Shown piece by piece: positions 43,530 to 52,358 of a stretch of 64,000 bases of DNA. The notes beneath the pieces are model-generated. The model ran no database searches and was not told the DNA's origin. It worked only from the letters and a program-made list of their open reading frames with translations. Made by a program: the position numbers and the translations under genes. Positions within the stretch are counted from its first letter, which is position 1. The number at the start of each line of letters is the position of its first letter. The stretch comes from an uncultured Eubacterium sp. (GTDB lineage: Bacteria; Bacillota; Clostridia; Lachnospirales; Lachnospiraceae), in assembly GCA_910586225.1 (NCBI GenBank), contig CAJUIL010000003.1, positions 124,001 to 188,000 on the forward strand. Direction: 5' to 3'.

Positions 43530-44615
43530 TTAGTTTCCTTTATACATTTCTTCGTAATATTTCTGATAATCGCCGCTTGTAACATTTTCCATCCAATCCT
43601 CATGCTCAAAGTACCAGGCGATCGTTTTACGGATGCCCTCCTTAAACATTGTTTCTGGCTCCCAGCCAATCTCCGCCTTGATCTTATCTGGAGCGATCGC
43701 GTAGCGGCGGTCATGCCCCTTGCGGTCCTCTACGTAAGAGATCAGATCTGTGCTGATGAGCTTGCGCCGTGCATCGTCTTCCGGAAGCATTTCCAGCAGC
43801 GTTTCGATAATAATGTGGATGATCTCAATGTTTTGCTTTTCATTGTGCCCGCCGATATTATACGTCTCTCCCAGACGCCCTTTTTCCTGTACAAGGTCGA
43901 TCGCCTTTGCGTGGTCCTCTACATACAGCCAGTCACGCACATTTTTTCCATCCCCGTAAACCGGAAGCTTTCTGCCGTGTAAGGCATTGTTGATCATCAA
44001 AGGGATCAGCTTCTCCGGGAACTGGTACGGCCCGTAATTGTTGGAGCAGTTTGTAATATTCGCCGGAAAATGATACGTGTCGATATAAGACCGTACGAGG
44101 AAATCCGAAGCCGCTTTGCTGGCGCTGTACGGACTGTGCGGCGCATACGGCGTTGTTTCATAAAAATAACCGCCGTCCTCCTCCAGAGAGCCGTAAACCT
44201 CGTCTGTTGAAACATGCAGGAATTTCTTTCCTTCCTTAAAGCTGCCGTCCGGCTGCTCCCACGCTTCTTTTGCACAATTTAACACAACCGCCGTTCCAAG
44301 CACGTTTGTCTGTACAAACACCTCCGGATCCCTGATGCTGCGGTCTACATGAGATTCTGCCGCAAAATGCACAACGCGGTCGATGTCATTTTCCTGAAAG
44401 ATTGCCCGGATCGCTTCTTTGTCGGTAATATCCGCTTTTACAAACGTATAGTTTTCCCTATCCTCCAAGTCTCTTAGGTTTTCCAAGTTGCCGGCATAAG
44501 TCAGTGCGTCCGCGTTAATAATACGGATACCGTCGCCATAAATGCGGAACATATAATGAATATAATTGGATCCGATAAAGCCCGCGCCGCCTGTTACTAA
44601 ATATGTCCTTGCCAT
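43530..44615 (-). CDS. rfbB: dTDP-glucose 4,6-dehydratase
   Basis: 361 residues of the extended short-chain dehydrogenase family. The NAD loop GGAGFIGS is at 9-16, HFAAESHVDRSIRDP and the STDEVYGSL segment carry the dehydratase residues, and YSASKAASD holds the catalytic Tyr-Lys pair. It converts dTDP-glucose into dTDP-4-keto-6-deoxyglucose, step two of the pathway. The length is slightly above the usual 340-355. Confidence 0.97.
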   Translation of the reverse strand: MARTYLVTGGAGFIGSNYIHYMFRIYGDGIRIINADALTYAGNLENLRDLEDRENYTFVKADITDKEAIRAIFQENDIDRVVHFAAESHVDRSIRDPEVFVQTNVLGTAVVLNCAKEAWEQPDGSFKEGKKFLHVSTDEVYGSLEEDGGYFYETTPYAPHSPYSASKAASDFLVRSYIDTYHFPANITNCSNNYGPYQFPEKLIPLMINNALHGRKLPVYGDGKNVRDWLYVEDHAKAIDLVQEKGRLGETYNIGGHNEKQNIEIIHIIIETLLEMLPEDDARRKLISTDLISYVEDRKGHDRRYAIAPDKIKAEIGWEPETMFKEGIRKTIAWYFEHEDWMENVTSGDYQKYYEEMYKGN

Positions 44616-44654
44616 TTTTCCCTTTTCCCTTCTTTCTTCTGATTCAGCCAGTAT

Positions 44655-45497
44655 TTACAGTATTTCCTTTAAATACACGCTTAATGCATCCTGCCACTCG
44701 CTCATTTGAAAATCCGTCGTCAGACGCAGCATTTGATTATCCAGCACCGAATACGCCGGACGCTTTGCCGCCGCCTGAAACTCCGCGGTCGTAATATACT
44801 CTACTTTTGTGTTTTTTCCTGCCTGCCGGAAGATCTCCGTGGCAAAATCCGCCCAGCTGCATTCTCCTTCACAAGTACCATGGAAAACACCGTAGTTTTC
44901 TGTCGGTTCCAGATCATGCATCATTTTTGCCAGCTGGGCTGCGCTCGTCGGCGAGCCGGTCTGGTCGCCGACCACACGTACTTTTTCATTTTCCTGCGCC
45001 AGCCGCAGCATCGTTCTTACAAAATTTTTACCCTCTCCGTACAGCCACGCCGTACGGATAATGAAATAACGCTCCGCAAAATCCTTCACAAACTGCTCGC
45101 CAGCCAGCTTCGTCGATCCGTATACGCTCTGCGGGTCTGTCTGGTCTGTCTCTGTATAAGGCTTATCCGCCTCGCCAGAAAATACATAATCTGTTGAGAT
45201 CTGGAACAACTTCGCTCCAGCTTCACGGGCTGCGATACTCAGGTTTCGCGGGCCTAACGCGTTAATTCGAAATGCCTTCTCATATTCTGATTCGCATAGA
45301 TCCACCGCTGTCATCGCGCCGCAGTTCATAATCACATCCGGTTTTTGCTCCCGCACAAAGCGCAGTACCGCGTCCAGATCTGTAATATCCAGCTCTGGTA
45401 CGTCCGTATTGAGTATTTGCACCTGTTCTCCTTCGTATTCCCGGTTCAGCGCTCTTCCGAGCTGCCCGTTACATCCGGTGATCAACAGTTTTTTCAT
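44655..45497 (-). CDS. rfbD: dTDP-4-dehydrorhamnose reductase
   Basis: The ATG at 45497 (AGGAG upstream) gives 280 residues. It has the NAD(P) loop GCNGQLGRAL, NCGAMTAVDLCE, STDYVFSGEADKPYTE and YGSTKLAGE with the catalytic Tyr and Lys. It performs the last step to dTDP-L-rhamnose. It is the first rhamnose gene after the HPr gene (25 bases away), tying the sugar nucleotide genes to the glmM part. Confidence 0.96.
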   Translation of the reverse strand: MKKLLITGCNGQLGRALNREYEGEQVQILNTDVPELDITDLDAVLRFVREQKPDVIMNCGAMTAVDLCESEYEKAFRINALGPRNLSIAAREAGAKLFQISTDYVFSGEADKPYTETDQTDPQSVYGSTKLAGEQFVKDFAERYFIIRTAWLYGEGKNFVRTMLRLAQENEKVRVVGDQTGSPTSAAQLAKMMHDLEPTENYGVFHGTCEGECSWADFATEIFRQAGKNTKVEYITTAEFQAAAKRPAYSVLDNQMLRLTTDFQMSEWQDALSVYLKEIL

Positions 45498-45522
45498 AGC
45501 TTCCTCTCCTAATCCTGCTTTG

Positions 45523-45789
45523 TCATTCTCCAAGTCCCGACTCTATCAGCTCTACCATTTCCTTTAACGCCTTTTGCTCATCCTCACCCTCACAGATAAG
45601 CTCGATTTCATCCCCGCTTTTAATGCAGGCGCCAAGTACGCTTAGCACGCTTTTTGCGTTGGCGATATTTTCACCGCCGTATTTAAACGTAATGACGGAA
45701 GCATATTCAATCGCACTTTTACATAAAACTCCTGCCGGGCGCAGGTGCAGGCCCGTAGGATTTTTTATTTTTACCTTTTGACTTACCAT
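45523..45789 (-). CDS. HPr-family phosphocarrier protein
   Basis: 88 residues. GLHLRPA contains the phosphorylatable His15 and NAKSVLSVL the regulatory Ser47 position, so it could be phosphorylated by EI and by HPr kinase. It is either PtsH itself or a Crh-like paralogue; the His is kept, which favours a working HPr. It lies nine bases after glmM and just before rfbD. A link between carbon status and wall glycan synthesis is suggested only by position. Confidence 0.9.
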   Translation of the reverse strand: MVSQKVKIKNPTGLHLRPAGVLCKSAIEYASVITFKYGGENIANAKSVLSVLGACIKSGDEIELICEGEDEQKALKEMVELIESGLGE

Positions 45790-45798
45790 TTTTTACTC

Positions 45799-47148
45799 CT
45801 ACAACATTATTTTTGTAATTAATTCCGCAAGCTTTTTCGCTTCTTTATCAATTTCCTGCTGGTTTTTCCCTTCAATCATGACCCGTACAAGCGGTTCTGT
45901 GCCGGACGGGCGTATGAGCACCCTGCCTTCCCCATGAAACTTCTGCTCCAGCTGTTGTATCGCTTCTTCAATCTCTGTGTACTCCATATAGTGTTCTTTT
46001 TTGTGGTTCGGAACCTTTGCGTTTACAAGCGCCTGCGGATAGATTTCCATCACAGCCGCCAGCTCGGACAGCTTTTTCTTGGTGTCTACCATAACCTGTA
46101 AAACATGAAGCGCGCTGAGCAAACCGTCCCCCGTTGTATTATCATCTAGGAAAATAATATGCCCGGACTGCTCTCCGCCGATATTATAACCGTTTTCCAG
46201 CATATTTTCCAGTACATAACGGTCGCCGACCTTCGTTTTCTCCACATGGATGCCGTTTGCCTGCCCCATAACTGTAAATCCGAGATTGCTCATCACTGTT
46301 ACTACGATCGTATTCTTTTTCAGCGTACCCTTCTGCTTCATATAATTGCCGCAGATCGCCATCAGCTGGTCGCCGTCCACAAGCCTGCCCTGCTCATCCA
46401 CCGCCAAAAGCCGGTCTGCATCCCCGTCAAATGCAAGGCCGATATCCGCTTTTTCGTAAACTACCCGCGCCTTTAACTCATCCATATGCGTAGAGCCGCA
46501 ATTTGCGTTGATATTTGTCCCGTCCGGATTGGTATGGATCGGGATCAAGTCTGCCCCCAGCTCCCGGAGCGCTTTTACCGAAGTATAATACGAAGCACCC
46601 TCCGCACAGTCTGCTACGATTTTTAAACCGTGCAGATTGACTGGGACACATTTTTTGATAAACTCCACATATTCATCCCGGATATCAAACCGATAATCAA
46701 TCCTGCCAACACCAGAGCCGATCGGGAGCGTCACATCCTTCATATGATTTTTGATCAGCGCCTCAATCTCATCCTCCAGTTCGTCAGACAGCTTATATCC
46801 GTCCCCGTTGAAGAATTTGATCCCGTTAAACTCCATCGGATTATGGGATGCTGAAATCACAACCCCAGCGTCTACCTTATGTCTTCTGGTCAGATAAGCG
46901 ACTGCCGGAGTCGGCAGCACGCCTACATAGATCGCATTGGCGCCGACAGAGCAAATACCCGCCATCAGCGCGCTGGCAAGCATTCCTCCGGATATCCGGG
47001 TATCGCAGCCGACGATCAGCGTTGGCTGATGCTCCTTTTCCCTTGTCAGCACATAAGCGCCTGCCTGCCCAAGCTGTGTCGCCAGCTCGATCGTAAGCTC
47101 CGCTCCTGCAACGCCTCTGACGCCATCTGTTCCAAACATTCTGCCCAT
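45799..47148 (-). CDS. glmM: Phosphoglucosamine mutase
   Basis: The ATG at 47148 (GGAGG upstream) gives 449 residues, the usual length. Features are MFGTDGVRGVAG at the start, the phosphoserine loop ISASHNP (Ser101), the metal loop DGDADR, GEQSGH in the sugar-binding loop and RPSGTEPLVRVM at the phosphate-binding end. It makes glucosamine-1-phosphate for UDP-GlcNAc. The order cdaA-cdaR-glmM is widely conserved in Firmicutes, and GlmM is known to bind and inhibit CdaA in other species. Confidence 0.97.
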   Translation of the reverse strand: MGRMFGTDGVRGVAGAELTIELATQLGQAGAYVLTREKEHQPTLIVGCDTRISGGMLASALMAGICSVGANAIYVGVLPTPAVAYLTRRHKVDAGVVISASHNPMEFNGIKFFNGDGYKLSDELEDEIEALIKNHMKDVTLPIGSGVGRIDYRFDIRDEYVEFIKKCVPVNLHGLKIVADCAEGASYYTSVKALRELGADLIPIHTNPDGTNINANCGSTHMDELKARVVYEKADIGLAFDGDADRLLAVDEQGRLVDGDQLMAICGNYMKQKGTLKKNTIVVTVMSNLGFTVMGQANGIHVEKTKVGDRYVLENMLENGYNIGGEQSGHIIFLDDNTTGDGLLSALHVLQVMVDTKKKLSELAAVMEIYPQALVNAKVPNHKKEHYMEYTEIEEAIQQLEQKFHGEGRVLIRPSGTEPLVRVMIEGKNQQEIDKEAKKLAELITKIML

Positions 47149-47193
47149 TTTGTTATTCCTCCAAATCCTGAATTTCATACACTATTGAAAACA

Positions 47194-48648
47194 CTATTCC
47201 TCCTGCGGATCCTCATCTTCATCCGCTGCGCTCTGTCCATCTCTTGGATCCGACGTAGTATCCGGCTCGTTATCCTCCCCGGCGTCCGGCTCTTGCGAGG
47301 AGTTCCCTTGGTCCTCTCCGGGATCTCCGTTATTATCATTCGCATCCCCATTCGGATCCTCGTCATCCGGATCGGTATCCCCGGTATGATTCTCATCATT
47401 ATCCTCTGAAAAGATCGTAAATGATATCATCGTATCGCCTACCACATATTTCTGATCGTCCAGCGGCAGCTGCAGCTTCTTCACATGGCGTCCCGCTGCC
47501 AGCCCGCTTACATCCAGCACAGGACGCAGCGCCGACACGGTCAGGCGGTTCAGATCATCTTTCAAACCGTAGATCTCAATATCCACATTTCTTTCATTAT
47601 ATTCAATCCGGTAGCCTTCCCGCAGATCATCCACTCCGATATTGCGCACCGGAACCGTAAATACCCTGCGCTCCAGCTGTTCGATATCAATCTTTACCGT
47701 CACTGAGCCTTCTACCGATTTATTCAGCGAAACTCCCCGCGGCAAATATTGATTCAGATCTACCTTCTGCTCAAACATCTCCTCTGCGCCTTCCACATTG
47801 ATCACCTCTTCTGGAATCGAAATGGAACTGATCGCGTTGAGCACGTCGGATTTTCCTTTAATTGTCACTTCTGCCGGCTCCGCCGATGCAGAAATGACTT
47901 CAAAGCCTTCTGCGGGCTTTCCGCTATAATTTACCTTGATCGGGACCGTTTTTTGAGAAACGATCTCCGCTTTTACCGTTACAATCTCTAAACTCAGCGT
48001 CAGCCTTGTCGTGTCCACGGTTTCACCGTCCTGATCCAGCAGCGTCGGCACTACGGAATCTGATATATCCGTACTCATATTGGTAACATCAATCGCCGCC
48101 TTGACCGCATCGATCGTTGAAACCACCTCTTTCGGTCCTGATACCCACAAACGGTTCGGCTCCACAACCATCGAACCGATCGCATAGCCTTCCGCCGGCT
48201 CTCCCTGCGCAACCGGAAGGATCACAAACGCCTGACGCATCAAATCTCCTAACATCACCTTTAGTTCTCTGGTGCGCTTTAAGATCGTCACCTGACTGGA
48301 ATGACGCAGCGCCATGATTTCTACCGGAACAATATTCTCCTCTTCGCCTTGGATCAGCTTGCTCATATCCGCAACCGCTTTAAAATCCGAACCGCTCATC
48401 TCATCTACGACGCTGCGATTTCCAAATACATTAAACGTGACGTTCGCAGCATCCGCCTCAATCTCAAAATATTTATTCGCCGCCTCGATCACTTCCTCGT
48501 TCTCAAACGTTACCGCTATCGTAAACCGCCTGTTAATAGTCGGCTCATCCAGGCTTACTACCACCATCCACATCGTAACCGCAAATAAAAGAGCCAGCAG
48601 CTTGAGTCCCAGATTTCTAGTCAGTATTTTTACGGCGTTTCTTAGCAT
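47194..48648 (-). CDS. cdaR: CdaA regulator with YbbR domains
   Basis: The start is ATG 48648 (AAAGGAGG upstream), inside the end of cdaA; 484 residues. After an N-terminal membrane helix (LGLKLLALLFAVTMWMVVV) come four YbbR repeats, each with the pattern of a PxxVxVxG strand (for example EPNRLWVSGPKEVV, EPAEVTIKGKSDVL). The last 70 residues are extremely acidic and low in complexity (many DPDD, GDPGED, DEDEDP), predicted disordered outside the membrane. CdaR modulates the diadenylate cyclase. The acidic tail is unusual for the family. Confidence 0.92.
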   Translation of the reverse strand: MLRNAVKILTRNLGLKLLALLFAVTMWMVVVSLDEPTINRRFTIAVTFENEEVIEAANKYFEIEADAANVTFNVFGNRSVVDEMSGSDFKAVADMSKLIQGEEENIVPVEIMALRHSSQVTILKRTRELKVMLGDLMRQAFVILPVAQGEPAEGYAIGSMVVEPNRLWVSGPKEVVSTIDAVKAAIDVTNMSTDISDSVVPTLLDQDGETVDTTRLTLSLEIVTVKAEIVSQKTVPIKVNYSGKPAEGFEVISASAEPAEVTIKGKSDVLNAISSISIPEEVINVEGAEEMFEQKVDLNQYLPRGVSLNKSVEGSVTVKIDIEQLERRVFTVPVRNIGVDDLREGYRIEYNERNVDIEIYGLKDDLNRLTVSALRPVLDVSGLAAGRHVKKLQLPLDDQKYVVGDTMISFTIFSEDNDENHTGDTDPDDEDPNGDANDNNGDPGEDQGNSSQEPDAGEDNEPDTTSDPRDGQSAADEDEDPQEE

Positions 48649-49519
48649 CCTTAAGCCTCCTTTGCAACAGCTGCAGACGGGAGGACTGCTCCGATTCTGC
48701 ATTCTGAATGATTTTAAGCTGTTCACGCAGTCCGTCCTGATCCAGATTCCTAAAAATCTTTCCAGACCTCGCAACAGACACCGCCCCTGTTTCCTCTGAT
48801 ACGATGATCGTTAACGAATCGCTGACCTCACTGATGCCTATCGCCGCCCGGTGTCTTGTGCCCAGTTCCTTGCTAATGGCCATACTATCGGACAGCGGAA
48901 GATAGCAGGTCGCAGCTACAACCCGATCTGCGCGTACAATAATGGCGCCGTCATGCAGCGGCGTATTTTTCTCAAATATATTGATCAAAAGCTGGCTGGT
49001 CAGCAAGGAATCAAGCTCGATTCCGGTACGCTCATATTCCGTCAGCACAATATCCTGCTCCACGACGATCAAAGCTCCGGTTTTTACCTTGCCCATCTCA
49101 AAAGAAGCCTTTACCAGCTCATTGATCGTACGGTCGCTGAACCTCCCGGTATCCTGCGTGTTTCCAAAAGCAAACAGCGCCGTCACAAATTGTTTGCGTC
49201 CCAGCTGATCCAGCGCCTTTCGCAATTCCGGCTGGAAAATAACCGCCAGCGCCGTCAGAGCTACACTCACCATCCTGGACGCCAGCCAAAGTATTGTATT
49301 CATCTGGAAAACCGCAGCGACAAGGATAAACAGCAGTATCACAACGATCCCCTTGAACAGCATCCATGCTCTGGTTCCCTTGATCCATACGAGTACATGA
49401 TAAAATAAAAATGTAATGATAAAAATCTCAACTATATCTGTCAGCCGTATCTTCTGCGGAGTGATCAGGAACCTATTCTTTTCCACAAATCCTTGTATTG
49501 TACTGATAAACGCCTGCAC
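48617..49519 (-). CDS. cdaA: Diadenylate cyclase, membrane-bound
   Basis: The start is best placed at GTG 49519 (AGGAAG seven bases upstream); an upstream GTG adds seven residues. The 300 residues include three N-terminal membrane helices (about 25-95) and a DAC domain with DGA (190-192) and RHR (222-224), the ATP-binding and catalytic motifs. It makes c-di-AMP, which governs potassium, osmotic balance and wall homeostasis. It overlaps cdaR by 32 bases. The C-terminal helix is rich in basic residues. Confidence 0.96.
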   Translation of the reverse strand: MQAFISTIQGFVEKNRFLITPQKIRLTDIVEIFIITFLFYHVLVWIKGTRAWMLFKGIVVILLFILVAAVFQMNTILWLASRMVSVALTALAVIFQPELRKALDQLGRKQFVTALFAFGNTQDTGRFSDRTINELVKASFEMGKVKTGALIVVEQDIVLTEYERTGIELDSLLTSQLLINIFEKNTPLHDGAIIVRADRVVAATCYLPLSDSMAISKELGTRHRAAIGISEVSDSLTIIVSEETGAVSVARSGKIFRNLDQDGLREQLKIIQNAESEQSSRLQLLQRRLKDAKKRRKNTD

Positions 49520-49555
49520 GATTTCACTTCCTTCCCTCACAAAACAACCCTGCCG

Positions 49556-50554
49556 CTATTCGTCCCCCATATCAATATCCATATCTTCTATCAGCTCTTC
49601 GCGCGTTACAGATCCTCTCCCGCGCCTGTCGCCGCTGATCTTCTTCACTGTCTTTGCTTTTGCAGGCACATAACGCTTTGGCACAGCCTTTACATAATAA
49701 TAATATTCATCGTCCTCAAACTGTACGCGCTCCGTCCTCATATAATCCAGATTAAAGCAGAAAAACTGTATGACCAAAAGCAGGATCACGCTTACCGCGC
49801 AGCCAACCGTCAGCCGCATTGTCATGCTGCTTTGTCCGATTTCAAGATATCCGGCAAAAAAGCCGATATACTGCATCAGCATACCAACGACGATCGCGAC
49901 CGTCCATGCATAGTCAATCGACAGCCTGCGGATCACATATACCACAACTGCAGTTGCCACGAAAATCGCAAGCGTCAGATACATTTCACGGTTTCCGGCA
50001 AGCTGCTTGATAATTTCCTGAAATCTGGCAATCAGCTCGTCTTCCTCACCGACTGCTTTAAGTCCTGTTTCATTCGCCGCAAGCCCTTCCACAAAATAAT
50101 ACGCGATCACGCCGCAAGCCGTCGGTATAACAGACACAGGCTGCTGCAAAAGCCCGTTCGCGGCCGGAAGCGCATACGGTATCCCAAGCGCAAAGGCCAT
50201 CGGCGCCAACAACGCATTGTACGCGTCGTGCGGCGTAAACCGGAAATATAAAAGGTACATTACCGCAAGGAGCACCGCCATAATAACACACGCCGGCATC
50301 GATAAAGCATACAAATGCAGCGTAATGAGTACCCCAGCCGACAAAAGCATCACCGCCGTCGGTAAGATCGAGCATACGAGCGCTAATATCAGCAGCAACG
50401 ACAGACTGTTCAGCCTTTCCATATATCCAATCCGGTAATTGATCATCGAAAAAGCCGAAAAAGCAACCAGGAATTTTATGACCGGCAGCAGGTAAATCTC
50501 ATATTTTCCGTAAAATCCGCGTATCCTTTCCCTGAATTCCAATAAAACTGTCAT
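49556..50554 (-). CDS. Uncharacterised polytopic membrane protein next to cdaA
   Basis: 332 residues with about nine or ten membrane helices (for example IKFLVAFSAFSMINY, LLILALVCSILPTAVMLLSA, MPACVIMAVLLAVMYLLY, YLTLAIFVATAVVVYVI) and a charged cytoplasmic tail with FEDDEYYYYVKAVPKRYVPA. I do not recognise a family. It is second in the operon that begins at the 51023-51051 promoter and runs into cdaA 36 bases later, so it is likely linked to the c-di-AMP or envelope functions. Confidence 0.72.
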   Translation of the reverse strand: MTVLLEFRERIRGFYGKYEIYLLPVIKFLVAFSAFSMINYRIGYMERLNSLSLLLILALVCSILPTAVMLLSAGVLITLHLYALSMPACVIMAVLLAVMYLLYFRFTPHDAYNALLAPMAFALGIPYALPAANGLLQQPVSVIPTACGVIAYYFVEGLAANETGLKAVGEEDELIARFQEIIKQLAGNREMYLTLAIFVATAVVVYVIRRLSIDYAWTVAIVVGMLMQYIGFFAGYLEIGQSSMTMRLTVGCAVSVILLLVIQFFCFNLDYMRTERVQFEDDEYYYYVKAVPKRYVPAKAKTVKKISGDRRGRGSVTREELIEDMDIDMGDE

Positions 50555-50563
50555 GCTATCCTC

Positions 50564-50980
50564 CTAATGTCCCGCCGGTGTCGTACGGCTTTCCTGTTCT
50601 TCATACAGCCTTCCAAGATGCTTTAAACGCCTGTAATGACGCTTCATACTCTTTCTGCCCGCCGCGTAAAATACATTTGCGTAAATATCAATCGCAAGCA
50701 GATATGCCGCCATAAAAAACAAATATCTGACAAGTACCGCTGTTAAAAACGCGATCAGATCCATACTGTCCAGATTTTCCAGCAGCTCCTCCATATGGCA
50801 TACGCCCCACAGCACTAGAAAAATACCGAATGCCGCCGTGCCGTACAAAAATCCTTTCAGCAGATGCCGGGCTGCAAAGTCCCCACGGTAATAGCGAATG
50901 ACCTGGCGGTATTTTTTTCCTTCCCTCTGCTCATAGGCAGCCAGCTTTGTCATTTCGCGGACACGCTCCTGATCTATCAT
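50564..50980 (-). CDS. Small uncharacterised membrane protein, first gene of the cda/glycan operon
   Basis: The ATG at 50980 (GGAGG upstream) gives 138 residues. A charged N-terminal helix (QERVREMTKLAAYEQREGKKY) is followed by two long hydrophobic segments (HLLKGFLYGTAAFGIFLVLW and IAFLTAVLVRYLFFMAAYLL) and a basic tail (RKSMKRHYRRLKHLGRLY). Family unknown. It is nine bases upstream of the next membrane gene and follows a strong promoter. Confidence 0.72.
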   Translation of the reverse strand: MIDQERVREMTKLAAYEQREGKKYRQVIRYYRGDFAARHLLKGFLYGTAAFGIFLVLWGVCHMEELLENLDSMDLIAFLTAVLVRYLFFMAAYLLAIDIYANVFYAAGRKSMKRHYRRLKHLGRLYEEQESRTTPAGH

Positions 50981-51022
50981 AGAACCTCCAAAATATGCCT
51001 GTTTTACCACAATATTATTTTT

Positions 51023-51051
51023 ATTATAACACAGCCGTTTGTATATGAAAA
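51023..51051 (-). promoter_or_regulatory. Promoter of the membrane-protein/cdaA/glycan operon
   Basis: On the minus strand TTTTCA (51046-51051) and TATAAT (51023-51028) are exactly 17 bases apart, about 40 bases ahead of the first ATG. I see no strong terminator between here and 27.2 kb, so this promoter may serve the whole block, with possible internal starts. Confidence 0.75.
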
Positions 51052-51150
51052 GTTTTTTTGTGGATGAAGAAGTGAAAAAAGTGTAAACTCAGTAACCGTT
51101 CCGGTAGGTCTGCATACTTGCAAGTCCCTCCCCGGACGCTTCCTTCAATA

Positions 51151-51178
51151 AAAAAGAGAATGCCCCCGCATTCTCTTT
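51151..51178 (-). terminator. Intrinsic terminator after the YvyF-like gene
   Basis: AAAGAGAATGC (51153-51163) pairs perfectly with GCATTCTCTTT (51168-51178) over a CCCC loop, and on the minus strand a run of T residues follows. It separates the recD2-comFC-yvyF unit from the cda operon. Confidence 0.88.
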
Positions 51179-51196
51179 CGTACATCCTCTGTAATT

Positions 51197-51601
51197 CTAA
51201 GTATCCAAAAAACGCATTCTGTTACCGTCCGATTTCTTCGGTGCCTCCACCTTCACCGGTTCCGGTTCAACTGCATGATTCAGCGTATTGATCATCTTGC
51301 CCTTGCACGCTTCACAATATTTTCCAAACTTGATCATTGCGCCGCAGTTCATACATTCAATACCGACCGGCGAATCCTCTGAAAATGTTAAGCGCTCCTC
51401 GCGCACCCAGTTTTTCAGCTGCTTAACAGATACCTCATTCGCCTCTGACACGTCCTGCAATGATGCGTGCGGATTTTCGCGGATATACTCCTTAACGACC
51501 TTAAACTTTTCTTCCAGCTTTTCCACACATGACGGACAGATGACCGGTCCCGACAAATAGTTGAAAATACGTTTACAATTTTTACATGTCCTTACATCCA
51601 T
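51197..51601 (-). CDS. YvyF-like flagellar-operon zinc protein
   Basis: 134 residues with four Cys pairs (CKNC, CPSC, CMNC, CEAC), that is, two zinc-ribbon-like modules at either end, and a central helix-turn-helix-like part (ENPHASLQDVSEANEVSVKQLKNWV). It matches the flagellar operon protein family of B. subtilis YvyF, which follows comFC there too and precedes flgM. Here flgM is absent and a terminator follows. Confidence 0.85.
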   Translation of the reverse strand: MDVRTCKNCKRIFNYLSGPVICPSCVEKLEEKFKVVKEYIRENPHASLQDVSEANEVSVKQLKNWVREERLTFSEDSPVGIECMNCGAMIKFGKYCEACKGKMINTLNHAVEPEPVKVEAPKKSDGNRMRFLDT

Positions 51602-51641
51602 AATATGCCCCCTTTGCCTCTATCTCAATATCGGACTGTTT

Positions 51642-52358
51642 TTACTGGCCCTGCCCAATGCTGATGCATAAATAGAACACATCCTCCGCGCCTGCCTGCC
51701 GGAACGTAAGCGCGGCGGCATCGATAGTACTGCCTGTTGTATAAATATCATCAATCAGCAGGATTCTTTTTAAGTTTACTACATTTTTGCTCATTTTAAA
51801 AGCGTTTTTCAGATTATTTTTTCTTTCCTGCGCCGAAAGCTGTTTTTGGGGAGCCGTGTTGCGCACACGCACAAGTAATTTGTCGTCATATGCCAGACCG
51901 CACAACTCGCAGAACCTTTTCGCAAACAAATCCGCTTGGTTATACCCACGTCTGCGTAATCTTTTCTTTGATAACGGAATTGGTACTGCCAGGTCGATCC
52001 CAAGCTGGCGCACCCATGACCCGCAGCAGCGCGCAGCCTCTCTTGCAAAAAACTCTGTATAATCTCTACGGTTGCTGTATTTATAACGGTACAGCATACC
52101 ACGTACCGGGCCACGATAAACAAATACTGCGCGTCCCTGACTAAACTCATGTGCTTTTTTTGAACAATCTGGACAATATTCCTGTCTTGCGCTTGCTACC
52201 GGCTTGCCGCAGCAGCAACACAACGGCTGACGTGCATACGTCAGCTTCGCCGCGCATTGCGGACAGATCAGCCGATCCTGCATAACACGGTCGCAGACCG
52301 GACAACGGTCAGGATACAGCAGTACAAGCAGCTGATGCAGTATTTTATTATCCTTCAT
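51642..52358 (-). CDS. comFC: ComFC-family phosphoribosyltransferase-like protein
   Basis: 238 residues. The N-terminus has a four-Cys zinc site (CPVCDRVM, CPQC, then CCCCGKP and CPDC). The C-terminal PRT fold carries PIPLSKKRLRRRGYNQA and the PRPP motif ILLIDDIYTTGST. ComFC is needed for DNA uptake in competent bacteria and is widespread elsewhere. It overlaps the recD2 stop by four bases (ATGA), so both are coupled. The usual partner ComFA is absent. Confidence 0.93.
   Translation of the reverse strand: MKDNKILHQLLVLLYPDRCPVCDRVMQDRLICPQCAAKLTYARQPLCCCCGKPVASARQEYCPDCSKKAHEFSQGRAVFVYRGPVRGMLYRYKYSNRRDYTEFFAREAARCCGSWVRQLGIDLAVPIPLSKKRLRRRGYNQADLFAKRFCELCGLAYDDKLLVRVRNTAPQKQLSAQERKNNLKNAFKMSKNVVNLKRILLIDDIYTTGSTIDAAALTFRQAGAEDVFYLCISIGQGQ

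Noticed and set aside
49493..50251. 252-codon plus-strand ORF
   Set aside because: Antisense to the membrane gene next to cdaA; His/Arg/Cys-rich shadow composition.
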